A stretch of 64,000 nt of DNA, taken from positions 372,001 to 436,000 of the forward strand of contig JALONN010000003.1 of NCBI GenBank assembly GCA_025454915.1. Reading direction: 5' to 3'. This DNA is from Raineya sp. GTDB taxonomy: Bacteria > Bacteroidota > Bacteroidia > Cytophagales > Thermonemataceae. The notes under the pieces were generated by a model that searched no databases, had not been told where the DNA came from, and saw only the letters and a program-made list of their open reading frames with translations. Position 1 is the stretch's first letter. Every line of letters starts with the position of its first letter. Shown here in pieces: positions 33,423 to 43,310 of this stretch. A program made the position numbers and the translations under genes.

Positions 33423-34847
33423 TTATACATTTATGGGTTTTAAATTATATTTTTTTCCTATTTCAAGCATTCTATTAAAGCCTTCTTCATAAGTATTGCT
33501 GATTTCTCCTTCCAAAATAGCCTCTCTTAACTCAGTTTTTATTAAACCTACTTCTTTGCAGGGCTTTAAGCCAAATGTTTCCATGATAATTTCTCCTGTA
33601 ATAACAGGCTGGAAATTACGGAGTTTATCTTTTTCTTCTATTTCTTTGAGCTTCTGTTCTACTTTATCAAAATTAGTAAGATATTTTTTTACTTTCTGGT
33701 GGTCTTTGGATGTAATATCCGCTCTGCATAAAATCATCAACCCTTCCAAATCTTCTCCTGCCTCAAAAAGTAATCTTCGAATTGCCGAATCTGTAATATG
33801 GTCTTTTACAAGGGCTATTGGGCGAAGATGCAGGCGAACTAGTTTCTGAACCATTCTCATATTCTCACCCATAGGCAATTTGAGCTTTCTAAAGATATGG
33901 GGCGTCATTCTGGCACCTTTGTCTTCATGTCCATGAAATGTCCAACCTACTTTTTCATCAAAACGTTTGGTAGCAGGTTTGGCTATATCATGTAAAATAG
34001 CAGACCAGCGAAGCCACAAATCCTGTGTTTTTTCACTCAGATTATCCAAAACCTGTAACGTATGATAAAAATTATCTTTATGTCGTTTATCTCCCACAGC
34101 CTCTACTCCTTGTAATGCCACCATTTCAGGGAATATCAGTTGGAGAAGTCCTGAATGAAATAATAATTTAAAACCATAAGAAGGTACTTTAGAAAGTATT
34201 ATTTTATTTAATTCATCTGTGATACGTTCCTGAGAAATAATACTGATTCGTTCCTTATTTCTAACAATAGCCTCAAAAGTTTCTGCTGCAATATCAAAAC
34301 CCAATTGAGACGCAAAACGAATAGCACGCATCATACGAAGCGGGTCATCAGAAAAAGTAATATCAGGGTTTAAAGGCGTTTGAATGATTTTCTTTTTTAA
34401 ATCACCCACGCCTCCAAAAGGGTCTATCAAAGCCCCCATATTTTCTTTATTGAGTGATATTGCTAACGCATTGATTGTAAAGTCTCTACGATTTTGGTCA
34501 TCCTCAAGACTACCATTTTCAACAATAGGTTTTCTTGAGTTTCTTTGATAAGACTCTTTTCTTGCACCAACAAACTCTATATCCCAGCCTTCATGTCTGA
34601 ACATAGCAGTTCCGAAGTTTTTAAAAAAGCTCACTTGTATAGTTGGGCTTATTTCTTGGGCTATTTTTTCGGCAAAATCAACGCCACTTCCTACACAAAC
34701 AATATCAATATCTTTACAAGGTCTTTTAAGAATCAAATCTCGAACAAAACCTCCTACCAAATAACTTTCAGCCCCAATTTCTTGGGATTTTTGGGCAATG
34801 GTTGCTAACAATGGTATTTCCTGAAATATATATTCAAACTCACGCAT
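33423..34847 (-). CDS. cca: CCA-adding tRNA nucleotidyltransferase with HD domain
   Basis: The 474 residues have the class II CCA/poly(A) polymerase head domain: '[24 protein letters not shown]' (about 29-52) with the GG and D-x-D active-site motifs, then '[11 protein letters not shown]' and '[17 protein letters not shown]'. A C-terminal HD phosphohydrolase part follows ('[12 protein letters not shown]' and 'HEDKGARM'). It adds CCA to tRNA 3' ends. The tRNA gene at 63539 lacks an encoded CCA, so it needs this enzyme. Confidence 0.95.
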   Translation of the reverse strand: MREFEYIFQEIPLLATIAQKSQEIGAESYLVGGFVRDLILKRPCKDIDIVCVGSGVDFAEKIAQEISPTIQVSFFKNFGTAMFRHEGWDIEFVGARKESYQRNSRKPIVENGSLEDDQNRRDFTINALAISLNKENMGALIDPFGGVGDLKKKIIQTPLNPDITFSDDPLRMMRAIRFASQLGFDIAAETFEAIVRNKERISIISQERITDELNKIILSKVPSYGFKLLFHSGLLQLIFPEMVALQGVEAVGDKRHKDNFYHTLQVLDNLSEKTQDLWLRWSAILHDIAKPATKRFDEKVGWTFHGHEDKGARMTPHIFRKLKLPMGENMRMVQKLVRLHLRPIALVKDHITDSAIRRLLFEAGEDLEGLMILCRADITSKDHQKVKKYLTNFDKVEQKLKEIEEKDKLRNFQPVITGEIIMETFGLKPCKEVGLIKTELREAILEGEISNTYEEGFNRMLEIGKKYNLKPINV

Positions 34848-34963
34848 ATATAAAACGATAAGAATAATAAAATGATGCTAGGTGTAAGATTGAAAGATAA
34901 AATTACAATTTATATCTTTCGTATTCTGAATGAAAAGCAATTTTTTTGCAAGATAGTAAATAA

Positions 34964-34993
34964 AAAAAGCCTACCCAAAAGGAAAGGCTTTTT
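34964..34993 (-). terminator. Second hairpin downstream of the broken MORN-like gene
   Basis: AAAAAGCCT (34964-34972) pairs with AGGCTTTTT (34985-34993). On the minus strand it is followed by TTTTATTT. It backs up the terminator at 35102. Confidence 0.55.
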
Positions 34994-35101
34994 GTGTATG
35001 AAAAAGTGTTAAACAGGTGTTTGAATAAGAGTATTCATAGGTAAATACGTTGACCCATAAAAAGGTAACCAAAAAAGTATAAATTATTTTTATTTTTTAA
35101 C

Positions 35102-35129
35102 AAAAAAGCTACCTTTTTCAGGTAGCTTT
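35102..35129 (-). terminator. Terminator of the broken MORN-like gene
   Basis: AAAGCTACC pairs with GGTAGCTTT around TTTTTCA; on the minus strand a T-run follows (the AAAAAAG at 35102-35108). Confidence 0.75.
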
Positions 35130-35146
35130 CGATATTTTTATAATAA

Positions 35147-36522
35147 TTACTTGGCTATCAAGTCATAGCAACCCCAACTATAAGTAGTTGTACCTGTTTT
35201 TTCATCAACAGTAAAAGGGTTTTCAGGGTCACCTTCAACAAAAGAAATTTTCTTAACTGTTTGGGTTAAGCCTTCAAAATATAATACAAACTGATTAGCC
35301 TCTCCATAATTTGCAGACTGTCTTGAGGGCTGAATTGCCAAATTAAATATTTGTGTAACTTTATAAACTTTTTTAGAAGTCAGATCCAAAGCTGTAAATG
35401 CACCTTCTTTACCCGGAGCAGCCGTTGAAATAGAAGATCCTCCTGCAAATAGTAAGTTTACTGTATGAAAGTAAACAAAAGCACCTTTATCTGTATATAT
35501 GATTCTATCTAAGAATAATGTTCCACTACCTTTACTGTCACACTCTTGTGTATATTCTGCTTCTTTTGATATTTTATGTCCTTTCAAAAAGTCAGCTAAA
35601 TTAAGAGTTTTAGAATCTTTTATTTTACCATCAACATACTCTGTTACTTTACCCGCTACAAGTTCTTTTTTCTCATTTTCTTTAAAATCTTCAGACATTT
35701 TTCCATTACGAACGCCATTTTTAACTTCAATCCAAACAAGTTCTGTTTTAAAATCTCTTGCCAAATCTTTTACAACACCTGTAAAAGGTTTACCATCTTT
35801 CAAAAATTGTTCAGAAACTGCTTCATCATTTTCATATTTAGTCACTCCCACAACTCCATCACCATAATAAATTTTCCACTCACCTGTTCTTCTATTTTTT
35901 GAGTAAGCACCCTCCTGTCTAAGCATTTCTACATCTTGCCATAGAGTATATCTTCTAAATTTACCTTCATAAATTATAGAAAAACTATTTCCATTAGGAA
36001 TTTGATAACCTTCCATTTCTAGCCTTCTTCCGTGTTTTTTACCTGTAGGCTTTTTATCTAAATAATGATCTACAAACAAATAGTAAGAAGCTACTATCTT
36101 TCTTGGAAAAACGCTTGCTGAAGATGTAAAAGTAATTTTATGATCTAAAATTTTCTTTTCAGGTTGATAGTACTCAATTTCTTTCAACTCTCCTTTATCA
36201 TGAGTTTCAATATGCTCTAAGTTTCCAAAAGCATATTCTTCAATTTTACCATCTTTGAGTCCAGTGAAGTATGTTCCTTTTTCAACCATTTCTTTTTCTC
36301 CTCCCATACCCATTGTGAAAAGTTCAACTTTTCCGTGAATCAATTCTCCCTGAAAAGAACCTTTACTCTCTCCCAACTTACCAGCTTTTATCCATTTGTA
36401 AGTTTTACTGGGGTCTCATACTCCTCTGTCTTTACTTTTACAGTCTTGGATTGATATTGAGCATAAGTAGTACCCACTACTAATGCTTGCAAAAATAATA
36501 TTGCGTAAAAATGTTTCTTCAT
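35147..36522 (-). pseudogene. Frameshifted copy of the secreted MORN-like protein
   Basis: The ATG at 36522 begins a signal peptide identical in layout to the intact paralogue. After about 35 residues, at 36415/36416, 13 bases present in the paralogue are missing (GGGGTC joins TCATAC; the paralogue has TTCTACTGTACCT in between). The frame then hits a stop within ten codons. The remaining 409 codons, from 36376 down to 35147, are open and about as similar as the rest. Restoring 13 bases gives 1389 bp, exactly the length of the paralogue. The broken part would lack a signal peptide if reinitiated at the ATG near 36376. Confidence 0.85.
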
Positions 36523-36566
36523 ATTAAACTTTTGTTTATTAAAGGGTTTTTACTAGACTACTATTG

Positions 36567-36605
36567 AATGTAGTTATCACATTTTGTGCCGAATATAATA
36601 AATTT
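36567..36605 (-). promoter_or_regulatory. 39-bp upstream block duplicated before both MORN-like genes
   Basis: AATGTAGTTATC...AATAAATTT here is identical over 39 bases to 38112-38150, upstream of the intact copy. It includes CGAATATA, which reads TATATTCG on the minus strand, near a -7 element. The upstream region was duplicated with the gene or kept by selection. Confidence 0.6.
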
Positions 36606-36630
36606 TAACAAATAATACTGTACTTTATAT

Positions 36631-36653
36631 AAAAAAGCCACATAAATGTGGCT
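36631..36653 (-). terminator. Terminator of the intact MORN-like gene
   Basis: AGCCACAT (36636-36643) pairs with ATGTGGCT (36646-36653), and on the minus strand TTTTTT follows. Confidence 0.75.
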
Positions 36654-36676
36654 CAATTTATCATTTTTCAAATATT

Positions 36677-38065
36677 TTATTTGGTTATCAATTCGTAGCA
36701 GCCCCAGTTATAAGTAGTGTTTCCTGTTTTTTCATCAACAACAAAAGGATTTTCAGGATCACCTTCAACAAAAGAAATTTTCTTAACTGTCTGAGTCAAT
36801 CCTTCGAAATATAGTATAAATGTTGCCATTTCACCATACGCTGATGACTGAGACGCTGGTTTTACAGCAATATTAAAGATTTTTGTCACCTTGTATGTTT
36901 TCTTGGTATTCAAGTCATAAGCAGTAAACCCACCTTCAGCACCTGGAGCAGCCGTTGAAATGGCTGAACCATTAACAAAAGTAGTATTTACAGTTTGAAA
37001 ATAAACCAACGCTCCTTTATCTGTGTATTGAATTTTATCTAAGAAGAGCAATCCACTTCCTTTGCTGTCACATTCTTGTGTATAGGCAGCATCTTTAAGG
37101 ATTTTTTGAGATTTTAGAAAACCCGCAAAATCAAAGTTTTCATCTTTTGCCTTTCCATTTGAATATTCAACAATTCGTGTTGGTAACCATTCTTTTTTAT
37201 CATTTTGACGAAATACATCAGATGATTTTCCATCTCTTACACCATTTTTTACTTCAAAAGTAGCAACCTCCGATTTCAAACTTCTACTCATTTCTTTTAC
37301 AACACCTGTAAATGGTTGCCCTCCTTTTGAAAATTTTTCTGATATTACTAAATCATTGTCATACTGAACATTTCCCACAACGCCATCATCATAATAAGTT
37401 TTCCATTCCCCAGTTCTTCTATTTTTTGAGTATACTCCTTCTTGTCTCAATGTTTCTACATCTTGCCATGTAGTGTATTTTTTATATACTCCATCATAAA
37501 AATTGGAGTATGTTGATCCATTTGGGATTTGGTATCCTTCAAATTCCAGTCTGCCACCTAATTTTTTACCCGTAGGCTTTTTATCTGCATCCAAATGATC
37601 TGCAACGTAATAGAAAGTTATTTTCATTTTACGAGGATTAGTATTAGAAGGGGAATTGTAAACAATTTTGTGATCTATTACTTTTTTTTCTGGATGATAG
37701 AACTCAATTTCTTTGAGTTCTCCTTTATCATAGGTTTCAACATTTTCTAAATTTCCAAAGGTATACTCCTCAATTTTGCCATCTTTTAAACCAGCAAAGT
37801 ATGTTCCTTTCTCAACCATTTCTTTTTCTCCTCCCATACCCATTGTAAAAAGTTCAACTTTTCCGTGAATCAATTCTCCCTGAAAAGAACCTTTACTCTC
37901 TCCCAACTTACCAGCTTTTATCCATTTGTAAGTTTTACTGGGGTCTTCTACTGTACCTTCATACTCCTCTGTCTTTACTTTTACAGTCTTGGATTGATAT
38001 TGGGCATAAGCAGTCCCCATCACTATTGCCTGTAAAAATAATATTGTGTAAAAATGCTTCTTCAT
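36677..38065 (-). CDS. Secreted protein with MORN-like repeats (intact copy)
   Basis: The 462 residues start with a signal peptide (MKKHFYTILFLQAIVMGTAYAQ). Repeats of the form 'KNRRTGEWKTYYDDGVVGN' and 'GVYKKYTTWQDVETLRQEG' are MORN-like units, also found in proteins named YwqK-type. Each is a beta-hairpin with 'G.W..Y...G'. The C-terminal part ('TQECDSKGSGLLFLDKIQYT') is not recognised. The gene has a broken paralogue of equal design at 35147-36522, about 150 bp away. It is probably a periplasmic or surface protein; function unknown. Confidence 0.7.
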   Translation of the reverse strand: MKKHFYTILFLQAIVMGTAYAQYQSKTVKVKTEEYEGTVEDPSKTYKWIKAGKLGESKGSFQGELIHGKVELFTMGMGGEKEMVEKGTYFAGLKDGKIEEYTFGNLENVETYDKGELKEIEFYHPEKKVIDHKIVYNSPSNTNPRKMKITFYYVADHLDADKKPTGKKLGGRLEFEGYQIPNGSTYSNFYDGVYKKYTTWQDVETLRQEGVYSKNRRTGEWKTYYDDGVVGNVQYDNDLVISEKFSKGGQPFTGVVKEMSRSLKSEVATFEVKNGVRDGKSSDVFRQNDKKEWLPTRIVEYSNGKAKDENFDFAGFLKSQKILKDAAYTQECDSKGSGLLFLDKIQYTDKGALVYFQTVNTTFVNGSAISTAAPGAEGGFTAYDLNTKKTYKVTKIFNIAVKPASQSSAYGEMATFILYFEGLTQTVKKISFVEGDPENPFVVDEKTGNTTYNWGCYELITK

Positions 38066-38111
38066 AATTAAAATTGGGTGTATTAAAAATTTACACTAAA
38101 ACTACTATATA

Positions 38112-38150
38112 AATGTAGTTATCACATTTTGTGCCGAATATAATAAATTT
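38112..38150 (-). promoter_or_regulatory. 39-bp upstream block of the intact MORN-like gene
   Basis: Identical to 36567-36605 and at a similar distance from the ATG (47 bases here, 45 there). A candidate promoter or operator. Confidence 0.6.
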
Positions 38151-38252
38151 AGCTTAAACTTTTAATGTTTTTTTAATTTTTAGATAAAGTCACTTTTACA
38201 ATATTCTCAAAATATATTGATTATCAGTATATTACCATCTAAACACTTCTTG

Positions 38253-39056
38253 TTATAAATCTTTCTTTTTAAGAAAAATATAAATTAAACTTATGAACAC
38301 AAAAACATATATAATAGCTGGAACAGTACTCATAAAGCCTATTTCTTGAACAAAATCCTCTGAACGAGGAATATATTTTGAGAATGAAGGCTGAACAACA
38401 TTCAAAGGAGTATTAAAAGGAAAATAGGTGAGCCATTCTAAATGACTTTTGTTATAAGTTTTTCCAAGTAGGTATATCTCAAAAATACTATATCCCATCA
38501 AAGAAACGATAGCAAGCCCAGAACGTCTGATAAGTATGCCTAAAAGCAAACAAAATGAGAGATATACAGAGACTTGTACAAAATAAATACCCAAATAATG
38601 AATATTATTAAAAAAATATGGAAGTGAATCCACATTAGAAACTATTCCTAGAAACGTACAGGTTAAGAATACAACGCTTGTAGATAAACCACTCAAAATA
38701 ATCACCTGAGCAACTTTTGCCCACAAAAAATCTTTTCTGTCCCAACCATCAATAATATTCTGACGAGCTGTTTTATAAGTAAACTCATTGGTAATCATGG
38801 TGATAACAAGCATTCCTAAAAAAAATCTTACAAATACAGCAAGCCATGTAATATGAATCCAAACATCCGAAAACTCTGTAATGGGTAAATTAAGAGACAT
38901 CCCTACTTTTCTAAGTTCATTCTTCACAATCTTTGTTATGAAATAATCAAAAGAGGAAGCTATAAGAAGAATACTAGCTATATGCAGGGCAAGCATTATC
39001 CAGAAACTACGATAACGACGTAATTTAATCCATTCTATTTGAAGCAGTTGTAGCAT
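38253..39056 (-). CDS. ABC-2-type transporter permease
   Basis: The 267 residues contain six hydrophobic segments (about 18-38, 65-85, 110-135, 150-170, 175-195, 240-262) and the opening 'LLQIEWIKLRRYRSFW' typical of ABC-2 permeases. It has no other domain. Its start is 3 bp after the ATPase stop, so it forms the membrane part of that transporter. Substrate unknown; such pairs often export lipids, antibiotics or peptides, or act in gliding (GldF/GldG-type), but no such motif is seen. Confidence 0.8.
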   Translation of the reverse strand: MLQLLQIEWIKLRRYRSFWIMLALHIASILLIASSFDYFITKIVKNELRKVGMSLNLPITEFSDVWIHITWLAVFVRFFLGMLVITMITNEFTYKTARQNIIDGWDRKDFLWAKVAQVIILSGLSTSVVFLTCTFLGIVSNVDSLPYFFNNIHYLGIYFVQVSVYLSFCLLLGILIRRSGLAIVSLMGYSIFEIYLLGKTYNKSHLEWLTYFPFNTPLNVVQPSFSKYIPRSEDFVQEIGFMSTVPAIIYVFVFISLIYIFLKKKDL

Positions 39057-39059
39057 ATC

Positions 39060-39950
39060 TTAATTATTGAGCAATTCTAAAAATTTCTTCTCTAAACTAT
39101 TGTGGTGGGGTTGTATTTGAGACAGGATTATACCTTGTTCATAAAAGTATTTATTAAGGTTTGTACCTGTAATATCGTTGTTACAAGCTAAAATTAAAGA
39201 ATGATTAAGTTTATCTATTTTATGAATTACATTCCAGTTTTTAGCAACTTCTTCTAATTTTTGTATATTTTCTGCCTTAACTTCAAAAGAATTTTGATTA
39301 CCTAATAAATCCGCCACTTTACCTTCGTATAAAAGTTGCCCTGTTTTCATTACAACCATGTGATTACAGACTTTCTCCACTTCGTCTAAAAGGTGGCTTG
39401 CCAAAACAATTGTTTTACCTTGCTTGGCTATATCTAAAATCAAGTTTCTAATATCTGCAATTCCCTGAGGGTCAAGACCATTGGTTGGTTCGTCTAAAAT
39501 TAGCACTTCAGGGTCTGCAATTAATGCTGCTGCAATTGCCAAGCGTTGTTTCATACCCAGTGAATAGGTACTAAATGCATAGTTTCTTCGTTCGTAAAGT
39601 CCTACTGTTTTTAGTACTTGTTCTATATTTTTCTCATCAGCTTGCTTTATTTTTGCAACAATAAGCAGGTTATCTACTGCTGACAAATAAGGATAAAAGA
39701 TGGGTGCTTCTAAGATAGCTCCTATCTTTCTACGTAAAGAGGCTTTTGGGGTTTCACTAAACCATTTATAATCACCTGATGTAGAATTAATTACACCCAA
39801 AACCATTCCAAGTGTGGTAGTTTTACCACTACCATTAGGTCCCAAAATCCCAAAAACACTTTGTTTAGGCACAGAAAAACTGAGGTCATTTACAGCCTTG
39901 ATTTTTCCATAATGCTTTGATAAATGATTGATTGTTAAAACAGATTCCAA
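39060..39950 (-). CDS. ABC transporter ATP-binding protein
   Basis: The 296 residues show Walker A 'GPNGSGKT' (about 37-44), Q-loop 'GAILEAPIFYP', signature 'YSLGMKQRLAIAAAL' (about 130-144), Walker B 'VLILDEPTNGLDP' and switch 'LASHLLDEV'. A C-terminal segment of about 70 residues, of the type seen in ABC-2 ATPases, follows. Together with the permease it makes an exporter. kdsB lies 27 bp upstream in the same direction, so all three may share a transcript. Confidence 0.9.
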   Translation of the reverse strand: MESVLTINHLSKHYGKIKAVNDLSFSVPKQSVFGILGPNGSGKTTTLGMVLGVINSTSGDYKWFSETPKASLRRKIGAILEAPIFYPYLSAVDNLLIVAKIKQADEKNIEQVLKTVGLYERRNYAFSTYSLGMKQRLAIAAALIADPEVLILDEPTNGLDPQGIADIRNLILDIAKQGKTIVLASHLLDEVEKVCNHMVVMKTGQLLYEGKVADLLGNQNSFEVKAENIQKLEEVAKNWNVIHKIDKLNHSLILACNNDITGTNLNKYFYEQGIILSQIQPHHNSLEKKFLELLNN

Positions 39951-39977
39951 AATATAATTGAATTTAGTTCTTGACTA

Positions 39978-40742
39978 TTAGTTTTTCAAAGCATCAATAA
40001 ACTCCTTGATAGCAGGATGTTCTAGATCCTCAGGAACATCAATACAATAGCTTTCTATATCCGTGATAGCTACACGGATATTAAAGCTGTTTTCGAGCCA
40101 GCGTAACTGTTCTAAGCCTTCTGCTTGTTCTAAATTTGAAGGGTCAAGTTGTGTAATTTTTTCTAAAACATCGCTTCGATAAGCATACATGCCTATATGT
40201 TTGTAAAAATCAAATTTTTGAAGCCATTGTTCTTTTGGAATTTGATGTAGATATGGAATTGGATGACGGCTAAAATATACAGCTTCCCATTCTGCATCAA
40301 TTACTACTTTTACTTCATTGGGGTCAAAGAGTGTTTCATCATCATCTATTTTTTTGATAAGTGTAGCCAGCTCAACCCCTTTCCTATCTAATAAAACATG
40401 GGCTAAGGTATCTATTTGTTCGGGTTGAATGAATGGCTCATCTCCTTGTATATTAAGTACATAATCAAAACTACCTTCTATTTTCTGAAGAGCTTCAAAA
40501 CAACGGTCTGTACCACTGGGGTGTTTTGTGGATGTCATGATTGCTTCTCCTCCAAACTCAATTACATGGTCATAAATTTTTTTATGGTCGGTAGCTACCA
40601 CTAATTTTGATAATGAATTGGATTGTATAGCCTGCTCATAGACACGTTGTACCATTGATTTTCCCTTAATTTCATGTAATGCTTTTGCAGGAAAACGAGT
40701 GGAAGCATAACGAGCGGGTATTACTCCTAAGATGGAAGTCAT
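39978..40742 (-). CDS. kdsB: 3-deoxy-manno-octulosonate cytidylyltransferase
   Basis: The 254 residues open with 'GVIPARYASTRFPAKAL' (5-21), the nucleotide-binding loop of KdsB. They continue with 'VVATDHKKIYDHV', 'SGTDRCFEAL' and 'NIQGDEPFI' (the metal/substrate region). It activates Kdo with CTP for lipopolysaccharide inner-core synthesis. The match is full length. It is read leftward with the ABC genes. Confidence 0.95.
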   Translation of the reverse strand: MTSILGVIPARYASTRFPAKALHEIKGKSMVQRVYEQAIQSNSLSKLVVATDHKKIYDHVIEFGGEAIMTSTKHPSGTDRCFEALQKIEGSFDYVLNIQGDEPFIQPEQIDTLAHVLLDRKGVELATLIKKIDDDETLFDPNEVKVVIDAEWEAVYFSRHPIPYLHQIPKEQWLQKFDFYKHIGMYAYRSDVLEKITQLDPSNLEQAEGLEQLRWLENSFNIRVAITDIESYCIDVPEDLEHPAIKEFIDALKN

Positions 40743-40913
40743 AAAATTTTTGTAATAATTGGTTTTGTTTCAAAAGTAGTCAAAAATATATTTTTACCAA
40801 AAAATACTTATAAAATGTAATTTTTCATAGACTCGAAAAAAAACATTCATTTATTTGTTTAACTCCTCATGAAATTTTTAAATTTGAATGTATCATTTTT
40901 GAGTTTAAGCAAT

Positions 40914-41372
40914 ATGAAGAAAAACGTTTTATTGATGTTATTGTTTTTTCCTGTTACACTTTTTGTGTATGCTCAAGACAAAAGGCTCATCCAAGAAGCT
41001 CTTGATAATTACTTTCAGGGCTATATCGAAAATGATTCTGTTATTTTAAAAAAATCTTTTGAACTCCAACATGGACACATGAAAGGGGTCATGAAGAGCC
41101 AAGCTTCTCAAGATAGTCTTTGGGCTAGAAATTTTGATGGTGTTGTCAGACGTTGGGCGACCAAAACGCCATTTACAGATGTTCAGAAAAAGAAAAGCTA
41201 TTATAAAATTCTTTCCATAGATATTGTAGAAAACAAAATGGCTGTTGCTAAAATAAAAATACAACTCGCTGAACGCCTGTTTATTGATTATCTATCTTTA
41301 TACAAAATCAATGGAACTTGGAAAATTGTCAATAAAATTTTTGTAGAACTTCCAGCTCTCAACAAAAATTAA
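40914..41372 (+). CDS. Secreted NTF2-fold protein (lumazine-binding-like)
   Basis: The ATG at 40914 starts a clean signal peptide (MKKNVLLMLLFFPVTLFVYAQ); an upstream in-frame ATG at 40869 adds 15 residues. The mature 130 residues look like an NTF2/SnoaL-type domain: 'LIQEALDNYFQGYIENDS', then strands ending 'FIDYLSLYKINGTWKIVNKIF', the closing of the putative lumazine-binding family (PF12893-type). Ligand unknown. It opens a rightward cluster (40914-44039) with short gaps. Confidence 0.7.
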   Translation: MKKNVLLMLLFFPVTLFVYAQDKRLIQEALDNYFQGYIENDSVILKKSFELQHGHMKGVMKSQASQDSLWARNFDGVVRRWATKTPFTDVQKKKSYYKILSIDIVENKMAVAKIKIQLAERLFIDYLSLYKINGTWKIVNKIFVELPALNKN

Positions 41373-41390
41373 TTCCAAAATTTTAGAGAT

Positions 41391-42176
41391 ATGCCAAAGA
41401 ATGCTTTACTTATCATTGATGCTCAATACGATTTTTGCAACCCTCAAGGAGCTTTGTATGTGCAAGGAGCTGATAAAGATATGGAGCGATTAGCTCAGTT
41501 TATACAGAACAATATTTTCCAAATCAGTCAAATTTTTTTAAGCATTGACAACCATACTTTTAATGATATTGCCCATCCAAGTTTTTGGGAAGATCATCAT
41601 AAAAAGCATCCTGCCCCTTTTACCCAGATTACAAGCCAAGATGTAGAAACAGGCAAATGGAAAGCTCGTTTTGAGCCTGAGAAAAGTCTTGAATACCTCA
41701 AAAAACTTGAAAAAGAAGGAAAATATCTGCATTTTATTTGGAATCCTCACTGTTTAGTTGGGTCGTTGGGAGCTTCCATAGATGAGAAAGTCATGCAAGC
41801 TACACTTACTTGGTCTAAAACAACTGGTAAAGATTATATTGCTTTTTACAAAGGTTTGCATCCATATTCCGAACATTTTGGTATCTTTGCAGCCCAAATT
41901 CCTGATGTTCATGTTGCAGAAACGCAATTGAATAAAAATCTGATTAACCAACTTTTAGAGTACGAAAAAGTATATGTAGCAGGTGAAGCAAAGTCGCATT
42001 GTGTGGCAACAAGCATTCAACAAGCCATTGACTTTGCTCCAGAACTGGTTCAAAAAATGGTAATTATAGAAGATTGTATGTCGGATGTGACTGGTTTAGG
42101 ATATTTGGGGGAGCCTACTTACAAACAAGCCAAAGCTCTTGGAATCAGCTTTGTAAGCTCCAAAACCATGATCTAA
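41391..42176 (+). CDS. Nicotinamidase/isochorismatase-type cysteine hydrolase
   Basis: The 261 residues have the family layout. Catalytic Asp is in 'LLIIDAQYDFCNPQGAL' (D10), metal/His site in 'SIDNHTFNDIAHPSFW', Lys in 'YIAFYKGLHP', and the nucleophile Cys in 'VAGEAKSHCVATSI' (about 207). Nicotinamidases use this triad to deaminate nicotinamide, but the isochorismatase-like family is broad. The size is larger than PncA because of insertions. It is in an operon with the preceding NTF2-like gene (18 bp gap) and the glycosyltransferase (16 bp). Confidence 0.8.
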   Translation: MPKNALLIIDAQYDFCNPQGALYVQGADKDMERLAQFIQNNIFQISQIFLSIDNHTFNDIAHPSFWEDHHKKHPAPFTQITSQDVETGKWKARFEPEKSLEYLKKLEKEGKYLHFIWNPHCLVGSLGASIDEKVMQATLTWSKTTGKDYIAFYKGLHPYSEHFGIFAAQIPDVHVAETQLNKNLINQLLEYEKVYVAGEAKSHCVATSIQQAIDFAPELVQKMVIIEDCMSDVTGLGYLGEPTYKQAKALGISFVSSKTMI

Positions 42177-42192
42177 CTTTCTATAAAATTTT

Positions 42193-43299
42193 ATGAACTT
42201 TTGTGTTGCATATCCCAATAAAAACAATTATTCAGAAACATTTATTTACAATCATATACAATATTTAAACCCTCCTCATGTATTATTTGGCGGGTGGAGA
42301 CCTTACAGAACTATTGAAAACAAAAGTATTTTTGATTTTCCTTTTTCAGAACCTTTCAGAATACTCTTAAAACGATTTTTTCCTAAATATTACCACCAGT
42401 TTTATACGCAATACCTCAAAAAATTCCTAAAAAAAAACAATATCCAAACTGTTTTAGCAGAATATGGCGTTTTAGGAACATGCGTCATGGATGCTTGTAT
42501 TGCTACCGAGACTCCTTACATTGTTCATTTTCATGGATTTGATGCTTCTGATAAGAATACATTAGAAAGTTTTAGGCTTGATTATCAAAAAATGTTTGAA
42601 ACCTGTAAAGCTATTTGTGTGGTTTCATGGGATATGAAAAAAGCACTTCTCAATTTAGGTGCTCCTGAATCAAAAATACATCATACCCCTTATGGCGTAA
42701 ATACCAGTTTATTTGAACAAAAAAGCTATTCATCGGGTAAAAACCTGATTGCAGTAGGAAGATTTACAGCAAAAAAAGCTCCTCACCTCACGCTCAAAGC
42801 TTTTGCCAGAGTATTGAAAGAAGAACCTGAAGCAAAACTTTCTATGATAGGTACTGGAGAATTGTGGGAAGATGCCAAAAAATTAGCCCTTGATTTAAAA
42901 ATAAACAACCATGTTGAATTTTTAGGAGTCAAGAAGCCTCAAGAAATAGCCTATTTGCTACAAAAATCAGATATATTTGTACAACATTCTATGATAGATG
43001 TGGTTACGGGCGATTCAGAAGGTACACCCAATACTATTTTGGAAGCAGCTTGTACGGGTTTACCCATTGTCAGTACTTTTCATGCAGGTATTAAAGAAGC
43101 AGTAGACAATGAAAAAACTGGTTTTTTGGTAGAAGAAGGAGATTGGGAAAGTATGGCTGATAAAATGATTTTTTTACTTAAAAATCCAGCTATTGCAGAA
43201 CAAATGGGAAGAGCTGGAAGGCAAAAAATGCAACGAGAATATCATTTAGAGTCTCAAATAGAAAAATTACACCAAATTATCATTCATTCCATTTCATAA
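42193..43299 (+). CDS. GT4-family glycosyltransferase
   Basis: The 368 residues have the GT-B pattern. A first domain contains 'PYIVHFHGFDASD', and the C-terminal domain starts 'NLIAVGRFTAKKAPHLTLKAF' (about 184-204). Further on are 'LSMIGTGEL', 'VEFLGVKKPQEIAYLLQKSDIFVQHS' and the E-x7-E region 'EGTPNTILEAACTGLPIVST'. It is probably involved in surface polysaccharide, as the next gene encodes a methyltransferase. Confidence 0.9.
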   Translation: MNFCVAYPNKNNYSETFIYNHIQYLNPPHVLFGGWRPYRTIENKSIFDFPFSEPFRILLKRFFPKYYHQFYTQYLKKFLKKNNIQTVLAEYGVLGTCVMDACIATETPYIVHFHGFDASDKNTLESFRLDYQKMFETCKAICVVSWDMKKALLNLGAPESKIHHTPYGVNTSLFEQKSYSSGKNLIAVGRFTAKKAPHLTLKAFARVLKEEPEAKLSMIGTGELWEDAKKLALDLKINNHVEFLGVKKPQEIAYLLQKSDIFVQHSMIDVVTGDSEGTPNTILEAACTGLPIVSTFHAGIKEAVDNEKTGFLVEEGDWESMADKMIFLLKNPAIAEQMGRAGRQKMQREYHLESQIEKLHQIIIHSIS

Positions 43300-43310
43300 A
43301 TTTACTTTGA

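Larger units (their letters stand above)
34848..35146. other. 299-bp intergenic region with two terminators
   Basis: It holds no gene. It contains the hairpins at 34964 and 35102 and the leader region of cca. The rest is AT-rich with no further structure that I can see. Confidence 0.5.

Noticed and set aside
35147..38065. Calling the MORN-like pair a toxin-antitoxin system because of the YwqK-type name
   Set aside because: Both proteins are secreted and no toxin partner is present; the name reflects the repeat family only.
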